NCBI GenBank assembly: GCA_024763335.1
Contig: JANTFS010000008.1
Location: forward strand, 1-32,673
Direction: 5' to 3'
From: Paracoccaceae bacterium
Lineage (GTDB): Bacteria > Pseudomonadota > Alphaproteobacteria > Rhodobacterales > Rhodobacteraceae
Length of the DNA stretch: 32,673 nucleotides
Shown one piece after another: positions 23,680 through 32,350 of this stretch. A program made the translations under genes and the position numbers. Within the stretch, counting starts at the first letter, position 1. Every line of letters begins with the position of its first letter. The notes beneath the pieces were generated by a model that worked only from the letters and a program-made list of their open reading frames with translations, made no database searches and had not been told where the DNA came from.

Positions 23680-24432
23680 ATGGATATGAACGGCAAAACC
23701 GTGGTGATCACCGGGGCGAGCCGCGGGATTGGCGAAAGCGCCGCGCGTGCTTTTGCCGATGCCGGCGCCAACGTGGTTCTCCTCGCCCGCAGCGGCGAGG
23801 CGCTCGGCCATATCGCAAACGAGATCGGCGAAACGGCCCTTGCGGTGAGTTGCGATGTCTCTTCATGGAGCCAGGTGAAAACCGCCGTCGACCAGGCGAC
23901 CCGGCGCTTTGGCACGGTTGACGTGCTGATCAACAATGCCGGCGTGATCGAGCCAATTGCGATGTTGCGCGATTCCGATCCGGCGGGTTGGTCCAAGGCC
24001 TTCGATATCAATCTCAAGGGTGTCTATCACGGGATGCGGGCCGTCGTGCCGCTGATGCGGGCGGCTGGCGGGGGCACGGTCCTGACGGTGAGTTCCGGTG
24101 CCGCCCACACCGCGCTGGAGGGCTGGAGCCACTACTGCGCATCGAAGGCGGCGGCCCACATGATGACGATGGTGCTTCACAAGGAGGAAGCGCGGGCCGG
24201 AATTCGCGCCATCGGCTTGTCGCCGGGGACGGTGGCCACCGAGATGCAGCGCGAGATCAAGGCCTCGGGCGTGGGGCCGGTGGCGGCGTTGGACTGGACC
24301 GACCATATCCCGCCGGAATGGCCCGCACGGGCCCTGATGTGGATGTGCACACCCGATGCCGACGCGTTTCTGGGCGGCGAGGTTTCGCTCGGCGATCCCG
24401 AGATCCGCAAACGGGTCGGTGTCGGCCCGTGA
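23680..24432 (+). CDS. Short-chain dehydrogenase/reductase
   Basis: A 250-residue SDR enzyme with all classical elements: cofactor motif TGASRGIG (11-18), NNAG (85-88), the catalytic Ser in TVSSGAA (about 138), and YCASK with Tyr152 and Lys156. The middle VVLLARSGE suggests NADP preference, since an Arg follows the second strand. The substrate is not evident. GGGAGG lies upstream of the start. The gene is divergent from pmbA and overlaps the crotonase-fold gene by four bases (GTGA), which implies a shared pathway, perhaps an acyl-CoA or hydroxyacyl conversion. Confidence 0.92.
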   Translation: MDMNGKTVVITGASRGIGESAARAFADAGANVVLLARSGEALGHIANEIGETALAVSCDVSSWSQVKTAVDQATRRFGTVDVLINNAGVIEPIAMLRDSDPAGWSKAFDINLKGVYHGMRAVVPLMRAAGGGTVLTVSSGAAHTALEGWSHYCASKAAAHMMTMVLHKEEARAGIRAIGLSPGTVATEMQREIKASGVGPVAALDWTDHIPPEWPARALMWMCTPDADAFLGGEVSLGDPEIRKRVGVGP

Positions 24433-25040
24433 TCCGGCTTGCACGGTCCGGCGGGTTTTGGACGGCGACGATCGACCGACCGGACAAGGCGAATTCACTG
24501 ACCGGCGAGATGCTCGAAACCTTGGTCGGATTTGCCGAGGCGGCGGCCGGTGAGGCGCGGGTTCTGGTCATCACGGGCGCGGGAAAGGTGTTTTCCGCTG
24601 GCGCCGATCTGGATGAAGCGCGCGCGGGACTGGCGACGAGTCCGGTGTGGGAGCGGCTGTCCGGTGCGATCGCGGCAGCACCCTGCCTGACCATCGCGGC
24701 CCTCAACGGCACGCTTGCCGGGGGCGCCTTTGGCATGGCCCTCGCCTGCGATCTCCGTGTTGCAGTGCCGGAGGCGAAATTCTTCTACCCGGTGATGCGG
24801 CTCGGGTTCCTGCCGCAGCCGTCCGATCCGGGCCGGCTCTCGGCCCTTGTGGGCCCCGCGCGGGCCAAGATGATTCTCATGGCAGGGCAGAAAATCACCG
24901 CCGATGAGGCGCTGGCCTGGGGTTTGGTCGATCGCGTTGCACCGGGAGCAGACCTCGCCGGTGTCATCGATGCCCTTGCCGCCGATGCACTCGGGGCAGC
25001 CCCGGCACATGTGGCGGCAATCAAGGCGCTGTTGAGCTAA
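24429..25040 (+). CDS. Short crotonase-fold protein, probably not a classical enoyl-CoA hydratase
   Basis: A 203-residue member of the crotonase superfamily. The CoA-binding and oxyanion elements FSAGAD (55-60) and GGAFGMALACDLR (98-110) are intact. The protein is about 55 residues shorter than usual, with the C-terminal helical domain missing. Where enoyl-CoA hydratase has PEI with catalytic Glu144, this has YPVM, and the second glutamate (Glu164) is also replaced. The GGTQRL segment is changed to SDPGRL. It starts with GTG in the GTGA overlap with the SDR gene. Isomerase, thioesterase or another CoA reaction is possible. Confidence 0.85.
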   Translation: MIRLARSGGFWTATIDRPDKANSLTGEMLETLVGFAEAAAGEARVLVITGAGKVFSAGADLDEARAGLATSPVWERLSGAIAAAPCLTIAALNGTLAGGAFGMALACDLRVAVPEAKFFYPVMRLGFLPQPSDPGRLSALVGPARAKMILMAGQKITADEALAWGLVDRVAPGADLAGVIDALAADALGAAPAHVAAIKALLS

Positions 25041-25336
25041 CGAGCGCGCCGGTTCCCCGCCGAGCGCGACGAAAACCCCGGCGGCCGCTTTGCCACCCAC
25101 CGGATGAATTTCGCCAGCCGCGGATGGGCGCGCAGCGCGTCGATCGTGCTGTAGTCGCGCGCCAGATCCGCCTCGCTCAGGCTCGCGTGGATTTCCTTGT
25201 GGCAGATGTGGTGGAGCAACACCGTTTCGCCGCCTTTACCGCCCTTCAATCGGGGCACCAGGTGATGGCGGCTTTGCGGAACGCCGGGTGGAATCGCGCG
25301 GCCGCAGAGCGGGCAGACCGGATGTGCTCTTGCCAT
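25037..25336 (-). CDS. HNH-type nuclease-domain protein
   Basis: A 99-residue protein with a Cys-x2-Cys pair (CPLCGR, residues 8-13), then RHHLVPRLKGG and a HICHKEIH segment, the layout of a small HNH fold with zinc and catalytic histidines. The C-terminus is basic. Such small HNH proteins are common in Proteobacteria and their role is not established. The ATG at 25336 follows GGGAAAG. It converges with the crotonase gene, sharing three bases at the stops. No phage, toxin or restriction gene adjoins it. Confidence 0.85.
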   Translation of the reverse strand: MARAHPVCPLCGRAIPPGVPQSRHHLVPRLKGGKGGETVLLHHICHKEIHASLSEADLARDYSTIDALRAHPRLAKFIRWVAKRPPGFSSRSAGNRRAR

Positions 25337-25643
25337 AGCTTTCCCTTGCCATGAACCTGCTTCGATGCGACAGCGTAGGCGGAATTTTCACGCGTGCAAC
25401 TCGAAGGCAGAAGCGGTTGGAACCGGTGACACATAAGGTCGGGGCGCGGGTCCCGCAGGCTTGGCCCACCGCGCGGCGCTGGGTCACCTCACCGGCCGGG
25501 TTGTCGCGATTTGCGTTACTGACATTGTTTTGGCGGGGGTTCTGGCCGACCCACTCGTCCGACACCTCGGGCGCGTTGAAACCGGTCGGTTTCGAATGCC
25601 CCCTCGGCGCCGGGGGGCTTGAGATGAAACCGGAGCGGTGCGC
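25337..25643. other. 307-base intergenic region with no supported gene
   Basis: Both strands remain open over most of this stretch: a 98-residue frame on plus and part of a 138-residue frame on minus. Neither has a good ribosome-binding site, a recognisable domain or a hydrophobic pattern, so I treat it as non-coding. The divergent genes on each side must be expressed from promoters here, but I could not fix them. Confidence 0.5.
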
Positions 25644-26834
25644 GTGACGCAAGCGCTGGTGATCGGGGCCGGCCCGGCGGGGTTGATGGCTGCGGGCGAG
25701 CTGGCGCGGGCTGGGCTTGACGTGATTGTTGCCGAGGCGAAACCCACGGTCGGGCGCAAGTTTCTCATGGCCGGGAAATCGGGCCTCAATCTGACAAAGG
25801 ACGAGCCGCTTGACCGGTTCGAGGCGGCCTACGAGGGAAGCACGGCGGATCTCGTGCGCGCGGCCGTGGCAGAGTTTCGGCCAACCGATGTTGCCGACTG
25901 GGCCCGCGCCCTTGGGCAGGATGTGTTTACCGGTTCGTCGGGCCTCGTCTTTCCGCGCGTGATGAAAGCGTCGCCGCTGCTGCGGGCATGGCTTTTGGAG
26001 TTGTCGGCCCTCGGCGTCGAGATCCGCACCAAGTGGCGCTGGGCGGGCTTCAGCGATGGCGACAGCTCGTTCGACACGCCCAGCGGGCGCGTGACACTGC
26101 GCCCCGGGGTCACGGTTCTTGCCCTTGGGGGCGTGAGTTGGCGGCGGCTCGGATCAGACGGGACATGGGCGCCGATGCTGGCACGCGAAGGTGTGGAGCT
26201 TGCGCCTTTCAGGCCGGCGAATGTCGGGCTCGGCGTGACGTGGTCGGCGCACATGGTAAAGCATTTCGGCGCGCCCGTGAAAGCCGTGCGGCTGGCTGCC
26301 GGCGCGGTCTCGGTCCGTGGCGAATTCGTCGTGTCGCGGCGCGGTCTGGAGGGCAGCGCGATCTATGCGGTAAGCCGGGCCGTGCGTGAGGGCGAGACGC
26401 TGCAGCTCGACCTTTGCCCGGACTGGACGGAAGCTGAGGTCACCAGCCGCATCGCACGGCCGCGCGGCAAGGCGACGGTGGCGGCCCATCTGCGCAAGAC
26501 CCTTCGGCTCGATCCGGTCCGCCTCGCGCTGCTGATGGAGTTTGGCCGGCCGCTGCCCGAGGGAGGGGCGCTTGCCCGCCTGATCAAGCGCCTGCCGGTG
26601 CGGCACGAGGGCCTGCGCCCGCTTGACGAAGCAATCTCGACGGCGGGCGGGGTGACTGCGGCCGCGCTGGACGGCTACATGCTTAGAGCCATGCCGGGTG
26701 TTTTCGTCGCGGGCGAAATGCTCGACTGGGAAGCGCCGACGGGCGGCTATCTGCTGACCGGGTGCCTTGCGACGGGGCGGCAGGCCGGACGCGCGGCGGC
26801 GGCCTGGTGCACGTCGGTGGGGCCGAACAGGTAG
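25644..26834 (+). CDS. NAD(P)/FAD-dependent oxidoreductase (BaiN/HI0933-type, TIGR03862-like)
   Basis: A 396-residue flavoprotein. The FAD dinucleotide fold is ALVIGAGPAGLMAAGELA at the N-terminus, followed by KPTVGRKFLMAGKSGLNLT, which is typical of the HI0933/YhiN/BaiN group. The C-terminal GVFVAGEMLDWEAPTGGYLLTGCLATGRQAG closes the FAD site. The physiological substrate of this group is unknown in most bacteria. The GTG at 25644 is preferred because GGAG lies eight bases upstream, whereas the track's GTG at 25638 is too close. It ends five bases before the convergent holA stop. Confidence 0.88.
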   Translation: MTQALVIGAGPAGLMAAGELARAGLDVIVAEAKPTVGRKFLMAGKSGLNLTKDEPLDRFEAAYEGSTADLVRAAVAEFRPTDVADWARALGQDVFTGSSGLVFPRVMKASPLLRAWLLELSALGVEIRTKWRWAGFSDGDSSFDTPSGRVTLRPGVTVLALGGVSWRRLGSDGTWAPMLAREGVELAPFRPANVGLGVTWSAHMVKHFGAPVKAVRLAAGAVSVRGEFVVSRRGLEGSAIYAVSRAVREGETLQLDLCPDWTEAEVTSRIARPRGKATVAAHLRKTLRLDPVRLALLMEFGRPLPEGGALARLIKRLPVRHEGLRPLDEAISTAGGVTAAALDGYMLRAMPGVFVAGEMLDWEAPTGGYLLTGCLATGRQAGRAAAAWCTSVGPNR

Positions 26835-26838
26835 ACCG

Positions 26839-27861
26839 TCAGCGCCGCGCCATATGGGCGAGCCGGATCAGGGCGCGTTCCATCAGGGCTGTCTGGGGCG
26901 CCTTGGACGAGGAGCGCAGCTGGAGGTCGGTGTCGATCAGCAACTCCAGCGCCGTTTCGAGCCGATGCGCGCCCCAGGCCTGAGCTTGCCGGATCATCCG
27001 GTCACGCACCTTGAAATTCACCGGCGGGCGGGCGCGCGCGATGCCCTTCGCCGGGCCTTCCCGGTCGGAGGCGGCGAGATGCAGGGTGCGGAAGTGCCGG
27101 GTCGCGGCGATGCAAAGCGTCACCGGCTGCACGCCCTGCGCCTCGAGACGCGAGAGCAACGGCCCCAATGCGGCGGGATTGCCTTCGGCGGCGGCGTGCA
27201 GAACGTCATCCATCTCGGCCTCCGTCGAGGCCGGGGCACAGGCGAGCACGTCGGCGGGAGATACCGGCGTTGGATCGTTGAGCTTGTAAAGCGCGAGCTT
27301 CTCGACCGTCTGGCGAAAATCGCCGGGATCAAGCGCCGAGGCCAAGCCGCGAAGATCGGTCATGGCCTCGCGGCTGACTACACCGAGGCCTGCCTTTTGC
27401 AACTCGGCTTCGATTTCGGCCGCCGACAGCGGGTCGTCATAGATCGCGGCGGCATAGGCGGATCTGTGGGCCTCGAAGTACTTGCGAAGCGCCGAGCGCG
27501 GGGTGAGGCTTGCCGCGGTGACAACCACGGTCGCGTCGCCCGCGGCCCAGTCATCGAGCGCCGGGGTGATGACCTTGGCGAGCGCATCGGTGGCCTCTTC
27601 GACAAAGGCGACGCGCGGGCCGGGGAAGAACCCTTGCGCCTTGATCGCATCGCCGAGCAGCGCCGGATCCTTGCGCAAGTCGGAGGCGGGGATGCGGGTG
27701 ACCCGCATTTCTTCCTCGCCCTGGGGGCCGACGAGACCCGCGATGAGTTCCTGCCTTTTGAGCGCGACGCGCATCGCGTCGGCACCGTAGATCAGCACGC
27801 CCGCGAGGCCCGGATCCGGCTTCGCGAAGAAGCGGGGGGCATCGCGCGGCGCGAGCTTCAT
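26839..27861 (-). CDS. holA: DNA polymerase III delta subunit HolA
   Basis: A 340-residue protein matching the alphaproteobacterial HolA pattern: an N-terminal LAGVLIYGADAMRVALKRQEL nucleotide-fold remnant, GFFPGPRVAFVEEATDAL, and the middle SREAMTDLRGLASALDPGDFRQTVEKLALY. The C-terminal helical collar follows. Delta opens the sliding clamp in the clamp loader. Its ATG overlaps the leuS stop (TGATG), so it is coupled to leuS. In many alphaproteobacteria lptE stands between leuS and holA, and here it does not. Confidence 0.92.
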   Translation of the reverse strand: MKLAPRDAPRFFAKPDPGLAGVLIYGADAMRVALKRQELIAGLVGPQGEEEMRVTRIPASDLRKDPALLGDAIKAQGFFPGPRVAFVEEATDALAKVITPALDDWAAGDATVVVTAASLTPRSALRKYFEAHRSAYAAAIYDDPLSAAEIEAELQKAGLGVVSREAMTDLRGLASALDPGDFRQTVEKLALYKLNDPTPVSPADVLACAPASTEAEMDDVLHAAAEGNPAALGPLLSRLEAQGVQPVTLCIAATRHFRTLHLAASDREGPAKGIARARPPVNFKVRDRMIRQAQAWGAHRLETALELLIDTDLQLRSSSKAPQTALMERALIRLAHMARR

Positions 27862-30407
27862 CAGGCGACCACGTTGACGATGCGGCCGGGCACCACGATG
27901 ACCTTCTTCGGCGGCTTGCCGTCAAGCGCGCGCTGCACACCGGCGGTGGCCAGCGCGAGGGCTTCGACCTCATCCTTGGGCATGTCCTTGGCCACAGTAA
28001 TCTCGTCGCGGCGCTTGCCGTTGACCTGGACGGCCAAGGTGACCGTGTCTTCGACCAGCATCGCCGGGTCGGCCTCGGGCCACGGTGCCTTGGCCACCAG
28101 CCCCTCGCCGCCAAGATGCGCCCAGATTTCTTCCGCGAGGTGCGGGGTCATCGGGCTCATCAACTGCGCCATGATCTTCATGGCTTGTTTCTTCGCCTCG
28201 GCCCCGGCTTTCGACTTCGCCAGGGTGTTGGTGAAGGCATAGAGCCGGGCGATGGACGTGTTGAACAGGAAACCCTCGATGCCCTTGGTCACCGCGTCGA
28301 TGGTCTTGTGCATCTCGCGCAGAAGCACATCATCGCCCTCGCCTTCGCCCGTGGTCTCGGCAATCTCCACCGCGAGGCGCCAGACGCGGGCGAGGTGCTT
28401 GGCGGCGGCCTCGGCGCCGGAGGCGGTCCATTCGACATCGCGTTCCGGCGGGCTGTCGGACATCACGAACCAGCGCGCGGTATCGGCGCCGTAGCGCTCG
28501 ACGATGTCGACCGGATCGACCACGTTTTTCTTCGACTTCGACATCTTGGCCGAGGGAATCACCTCGACCGGCTCGTCCGTCGCCTTCAGCCGGGCGCCGG
28601 TTTCGGTCAGCTCGACTTCCTCGGGATAGTGATAGACCGGCCGACCGTCGGCGTCGCGCGTCTGGTAGATCGCATGTGTCACCATGCCTTGCGTGAACAA
28701 CGCGTTGAATGGCTCTTTCGACTTCTCCGGCAAATGGCCGGCGATGTGCATCGCGCGGGCGAAGAAGCGGGAGTAGAGCAGGTGCAGGATCGCGTGCTCG
28801 ATGCCGCCGATATACTGATCGACGTTCATCCAGTAATCGACATCCTCGGGCACGGTGGGCGTGTCGGCATGCGGGTTGGTGAAGCGCGCGTAATACCACG
28901 AGGAATCGACGAAAGTGTCCATCGTATCGGTCTCGCGCTGGGCCGGGCCGCCGCATTGGGGGCAGTCGCAGTGGCGCCATGTCAGGTGCCGGTCGAGCGG
29001 GTTGCCGGGCACGTCGAAGCTCACGTCATCGGGCAGGCGGACGGGGAGGTTCTCTTTCTTCTCGGCCACCGCACCGCAATTGTCGCAGTGGATCACCGGG
29101 ATCGGGCATCCCCAGTAGCGCTGCCGCGAGAGCCCCCAGTCGCGCAGGCGGTATTGGGTGACGCCAGTCCCCCAGCCCAGCTCCTCCGCGAAGCGGATCG
29201 TGGCCTCGACGGCCTCCTCGCCGGTGTTTTCATCAAGACCGGCGAAGTGGTTGATCCATTTCACCTTTTCCGTCTTCGGCGGCACGAAGGCCTCGTTTTC
29301 GACGGGCTTCGGATCGTCGAGCGCGAAGAAGGTGTCGATCACCGGCAGGCCGTATTTGCGGGCGAAATCGAGGTCGCGTTGGTCATGGGCCGGGCAGGCG
29401 AAAATCGCTCCGGTGCCGTAATCCATCAAGATGAAATTGGCGATCCAGACGGGCAGCTCCCACTCCGGGTTCAGCGGGTGGCGCACCCGGATGCCGGTGT
29501 CATAACCCAGCTTGTCGGCCGTCTCGATCTCTTCCTCGGTGGTGCCGCCCTTGCGGCACTCGTGGATGAAGGCGGCGACGTCGGGGTTGTCCTCCTCGAG
29601 CGCCTTGGCAATCGGATGATCGGGCGAGATGCCCACGAAGGATGCGCCCAGAAGCGTGTCGGGCCGGGTGGTGAACACTTCGATCGGCGCGCCGCCATCG
29701 GTGCGCTCGAAGCCAAACTTGAGGCCGCGCGATTTGCCGATCCAGTTGGCCTGCATCAGCCGCACCTTCTCGGGCCAGTCCTTCAGCCCATCGAGCGCCT
29801 CCAGCAGTTCCTCGGAGAAATCACTGATCTTGAAGAACCATTGCGTCAGCTCGCGCCGCTCCACTTCGGCGCCGGAGCGCCAGCCCTTACCGTCGATCAC
29901 CTGTTCGTTGGCCAGCACGGTCATGTCCACCGGATCCCAGTTGACCACCGCGTTCTTGCGATAGACGAGGCCCTTTTCCATGAAGTCGATGAACATGGAT
30001 TGCTGCTGGCCGTAATACTCCGGGTCGCTGGTGGCGAACTCGCGTGTCCAGTCGAGCGACCAGCCCATCGGCTTCATCTGCGCCTTCATGTCGGCGATGT
30101 TCTGGTAGGTCCAGTCCTTCGGGTGCCCGCCCGAGGCCATCGCGGCGTTTTCGGCGGGCATGCCAAAGGCGTCCCAGCCCATCGGGTGCAGCACCGAGAA
30201 GCCCTTGGCGAGCTTGTAACGCGCCACCACGTCGCCCATCGTGTAGTTGCGCACGTGGCCGATATGGATGCGCCCCGAGGGGTAGGGGAACATCTCGAGC
30301 ACGTAGTATTTCGGCTTCGCGGGGTCGCGTTTCGCCTCGAAGGTGCCGGCCTCTTCCCAGGCCCTTTGCCATTTCGGCTCGATCTTCGCTGCGTCATAGC
30401 GGGACAT
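27861..30407 (-). CDS. leuS: Leucyl-tRNA synthetase
   Basis: An 848-residue class I aminoacyl-tRNA synthetase. The HIGH motif is at 48-51 ([10 protein letters not shown]), the editing domain includes [14 protein letters not shown], and the zinc-type insertion carries CDNCG and CDCPQCGG. The KMSKS motif is in [13 protein letters not shown]. The C-terminal anticodon-binding part ends with [22 protein letters not shown] lies eight bases ahead of the ATG. A terminator separates it from the upstream lipoprotein gene, only some 22 bases before the start, and holA overlaps its stop. Confidence 0.98.
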   Translation of the reverse strand: MSRYDAAKIEPKWQRAWEEAGTFEAKRDPAKPKYYVLEMFPYPSGRIHIGHVRNYTMGDVVARYKLAKGFSVLHPMGWDAFGMPAENAAMASGGHPKDWTYQNIADMKAQMKPMGWSLDWTREFATSDPEYYGQQQSMFIDFMEKGLVYRKNAVVNWDPVDMTVLANEQVIDGKGWRSGAEVERRELTQWFFKISDFSEELLEALDGLKDWPEKVRLMQANWIGKSRGLKFGFERTDGGAPIEVFTTRPDTLLGASFVGISPDHPIAKALEEDNPDVAAFIHECRKGGTTEEEIETADKLGYDTGIRVRHPLNPEWELPVWIANFILMDYGTGAIFACPAHDQRDLDFARKYGLPVIDTFFALDDPKPVENEAFVPPKTEKVKWINHFAGLDENTGEEAVEATIRFAEELGWGTGVTQYRLRDWGLSRQRYWGCPIPVIHCDNCGAVAEKKENLPVRLPDDVSFDVPGNPLDRHLTWRHCDCPQCGGPAQRETDTMDTFVDSSWYYARFTNPHADTPTVPEDVDYWMNVDQYIGGIEHAILHLLYSRFFARAMHIAGHLPEKSKEPFNALFTQGMVTHAIYQTRDADGRPVYHYPEEVELTETGARLKATDEPVEVIPSAKMSKSKKNVVDPVDIVERYGADTARWFVMSDSPPERDVEWTASGAEAAAKHLARVWRLAVEIAETTGEGEGDDVLLREMHKTIDAVTKGIEGFLFNTSIARLYAFTNTLAKSKAGAEAKKQAMKIMAQLMSPMTPHLAEEIWAHLGGEGLVAKAPWPEADPAMLVEDTVTLAVQVNGKRRDEITVAKDMPKDEVEALALATAGVQRALDGKPPKKVIVVPGRIVNVVA

Positions 30408-30428
30408 TGCTCTGGTCCTCTAGGAAAT

Positions 30429-30453
30429 GAAAACGCCGGGCTTGGGCCCGGCG
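30429..30453 (-). terminator. Rho-independent terminator between the DUF3576 gene and leuS
   Basis: On the minus strand CGCCGGGC pairs perfectly with GCCCGGCG around a CCAA loop, followed by TTTTCATTT. It should end the lipoprotein transcript. The leuS promoter must overlap it, or leuS is reached by read-through, because only 21 bases lie between the T tract and the leuS start. Confidence 0.82.
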
Positions 30454-30494
30454 CTTGTGTAGTCTGACGAATCGGTGCGGTCCAGTGCCGGAGA

Positions 30495-30989
30495 TCAGAG
30501 GTTGCGATCCTGAATCCGAAGCTGCCGGGCGCGGGCGAGAATCGCGTCCTCGACCTTGTGCGCGGCCTCGGTGGAGACCGGCCCGCTGCGCGATTGCAAC
30601 GACACCTCGATCGAACGCGCATCGAGCGCCGGGTCGCTCACATAGACGGTGGCCTTGTAGGCGCGCCCGCCGCCCGGCGGGGTGCCGTAGCCGAAGACCA
30701 TGACGCCGGTAAACGGGTCGGCAGCCTGAAGCGGCAGGAAATTCAGCACGTCGCGCGCCGCATTCCAAAGATATTTGTTCACCTCGACGGTGGTGTTGGG
30801 GTCGTTCCGGTCGGTAAACAGATCCCAGATCGTCTCGCGTGCGGGCTGAGCGCGTTCGCGTGCCGGACGTTCGTTGTTGGCCGGCGCGGCTTGCGTGCCG
30901 CTGCCGAAAAGGCCGCCGCCTTCGCAACCCGCAAGGCCGATAAGCCCCGCGATGACAAGGACCTTGGCCGTGGTCTGCCCGATGTGCAT
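30495..30989 (-). CDS. DUF3576 lipoprotein
   Basis: A 164-residue protein with a lipoprotein signal (VIAGLIGLAGC, with Cys at about residue 21 as lipidation site), a low-complexity linker rich in Ala, Pro and Arg, and a conserved domain from about 55 with TIWDLFTDRNDPNTTVEVNKYLWNAARDVL and VFGYGTPPGG. This pattern fits DUF3576, a family common in alphaproteobacteria and usually found next to leuS. The function is unknown, and an outer-membrane or envelope role is probable. AGAGGGG lies eight bases ahead of the ATG at 30989, which is preferred to the track's 31010. Confidence 0.88.
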   Translation of the reverse strand: MHIGQTTAKVLVIAGLIGLAGCEGGGLFGSGTQAAPANNERPARERAQPARETIWDLFTDRNDPNTTVEVNKYLWNAARDVLNFLPLQAADPFTGVMVFGYGTPPGGGRAYKATVYVSDPALDARSIEVSLQSRSGPVSTEAAHKVEDAILARARQLRIQDRNL

Positions 30990-31080
30990 GAAAAAGCCCC
31001 TCTGACCCAAGTTCTCCCCCTAAGTAACCAAGCCAAAAAGCCCGGGCAAGCGTTTTCCCTGCCGCAGCCCCTGGGGGGAG

Positions 31081-31120
31081 GGCAAAAAGCATGTCCCTAT
31101 ATATGGAGACGGCTTTTGCC
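31081..31120. repeat. Nested inverted repeat upstream of the porin gene
   Basis: Outer arms GGCAAAA (31081-31087) and TTTTGCC (31114-31120) enclose an 18-base near-palindrome GTCCCTATATATGGAGAC (31093-31110) with TATATA at its centre. The whole forms a 40-base symmetrical block in the 299-base gap between divergent DUF3576 and porin genes. It could be an operator or a hairpin. Apart from this and the repeat at 31231-31256, I see nothing else definite in the gap. Confidence 0.5.
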
Positions 31121-31230
31121 GGCTGGCACAGGCGTCAACTGTGGCATTGCTGCACCAGACCCGCGCTCAATGGCGGGGACCGGTTTGGAGCGCTTGCAAT
31201 GGCCCCGCGAAAGAGGGAGGAAACAGCATA

Positions 31231-31256
31231 CTCAATTCGGATTCCCCTGAATTGAG
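31231..31256 (+). promoter_or_regulatory. Inverted repeat in the porin leader
   Basis: CTCAATTC and GAATTGAG are perfect 8-base inverted arms around a ten-base spacer, ending 32 bases before the porin start. A GATTC (GANTC) site lies in the spacer. In mRNA this would make a hairpin just ahead of the ribosome-binding site, and in DNA it could be an operator. Confidence 0.5.
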
Positions 31257-31288
31257 GTGCACCTTTAGAAAAAAACGAGGGAAACGAA

Positions 31289-32251
31289 ATGAAAAAGATC
31301 CTTCTCGCTTCGACGATCCTGGTGGGTTCCGCCGGTGTCGCCGCTGCTGAAAATGCCAACTTCACCTTCTCGGGCGATGCCTACATGGGTGTCGGCTGGT
31401 CGACCAACGCTGGCTTCGGCATCGAAGTCACGTCGAGCGCCACCCTGGGTATGAAGATCATGTCCGACGGCGGCCTGGAAGGCGGCGCTTCGGTCAAGGT
31501 CAGCGCGCCGGGCATCTCGTTCGGCGACGACAACACCGCCGCCACGTTCGGCACCTACACCAACAGCGGGATGAGCGTCTCCGACTCGAGCGTCTACATC
31601 TCGGGTGACTGGGGCAAACTCACCGTCGCCTATGACGCTGATGGCAACGGCATCGCGATGGTTCCGGTCAATACGACCGACATCTGGGACGTGCGCGGCG
31701 CGGCTGCCCAGAACGCGGCCAACGACTGGGACATCAATCTCACCTACTCGAACACCTGGGGTGATTTCTCCTTTGAGGCCTACTACACCTTCGCTCCGAA
31801 CGTTCCGGCCCCGATCGTCGCTGGCGCTCCGGGCGGCCTGACCGACACCGCCGTGGGCACCTCGACCTCGACCAACGGCGACTTCGGCGCCATGGTGACC
31901 TACGCGTTCGCTGACTACAAAGTCTACCTCGACTACGACTTCGATCGCTCGGACCCGTCGCACAACATCGGCGTCGGCGGTAGCGCGACGTTCTCCGGCT
32001 TCACCGCTGGCGTGGACTTCGACTGGGCTTCCGACACCGGCGTGATCGGCGTTGGCGTCAACGGTTCGTACACCACCGGCGCGATCACCGTGGGTGCCTT
32101 CGCGACGAACGAGCGCATCGGGACCCCGTGGGACTTCGGTGCCAACGGCGCATACGATCTCGGCGGCGGCATGAAGGTCGTCGGCGAAGTCAAGTGGGAC
32201 GGCGACACCGGCCGCGCCCTCGCCACCGGCGGCGTTTCGCTCGCCTTCTGA
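31289..32251 (+). CDS. Outer-membrane porin, Rhodobacter type
   Basis: A 320-residue beta-barrel porin with a signal peptide (cleavage near VAAAE, residue 20), strands rich in Gly, Ser, Asn and aromatic residues, and a terminal Phe (VSLAF), the usual outer-membrane assembly signal. Acidic composition and a loop with VPAPIVAGAPGG suit a general diffusion porin of Rhodobacteraceae. GAGGGAAACG lies upstream. Codon use is strongly biased to C-ending codons, as for a highly expressed gene. Control elements upstream include two inverted repeats, and a strong terminator follows. Confidence 0.92.
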   Translation: MKKILLASTILVGSAGVAAAENANFTFSGDAYMGVGWSTNAGFGIEVTSSATLGMKIMSDGGLEGGASVKVSAPGISFGDDNTAATFGTYTNSGMSVSDSSVYISGDWGKLTVAYDADGNGIAMVPVNTTDIWDVRGAAAQNAANDWDINLTYSNTWGDFSFEAYYTFAPNVPAPIVAGAPGGLTDTAVGTSTSTNGDFGAMVTYAFADYKVYLDYDFDRSDPSHNIGVGGSATFSGFTAGVDFDWASDTGVIGVGVNGSYTTGAITVGAFATNERIGTPWDFGANGAYDLGGGMKVVGEVKWDGDTGRALATGGVSLAF

Positions 32252-32275
32252 TCCCACTCGGGATAGAAATCAGGG

Positions 32276-32308
32276 AAGAGCGGGCTTCGGCCCGCTCTTT
32301 TCTTTTTT
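32276..32308 (+). terminator. Rho-independent terminator of the porin gene
   Basis: GAGCGGGC and GCCCGCTC, extended by two A-T pairs, form a ten-base stem with a stable TTCG tetraloop, followed by TTTTCTTTTTT. It lies 25 bases after the porin stop. Confidence 0.93.
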
Positions 32309-32350
32309 GACCGTCTGTGGTCTTTCGGGGCGAAACCTTGGAGGACCGCC

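Noticed and set aside
25037-25336. HNH protein as part of a defence or mobile system
   Set aside because: No restriction, toxin, phage or transposition genes adjoin it; the neighbours are housekeeping or metabolic.
26767-28242. 491-residue plus-strand ORF opposite holA
   Set aside because: Antisense shadow produced by high GC at third codon positions; holA on the minus strand has a clear family match and coupling to leuS.
28116-30467. 783-residue plus-strand ORF opposite leuS
   Set aside because: It is the antisense shadow of a clear leuS gene, is rich in His, Arg and Gly, and has no recognisable domain or ribosome-binding site.
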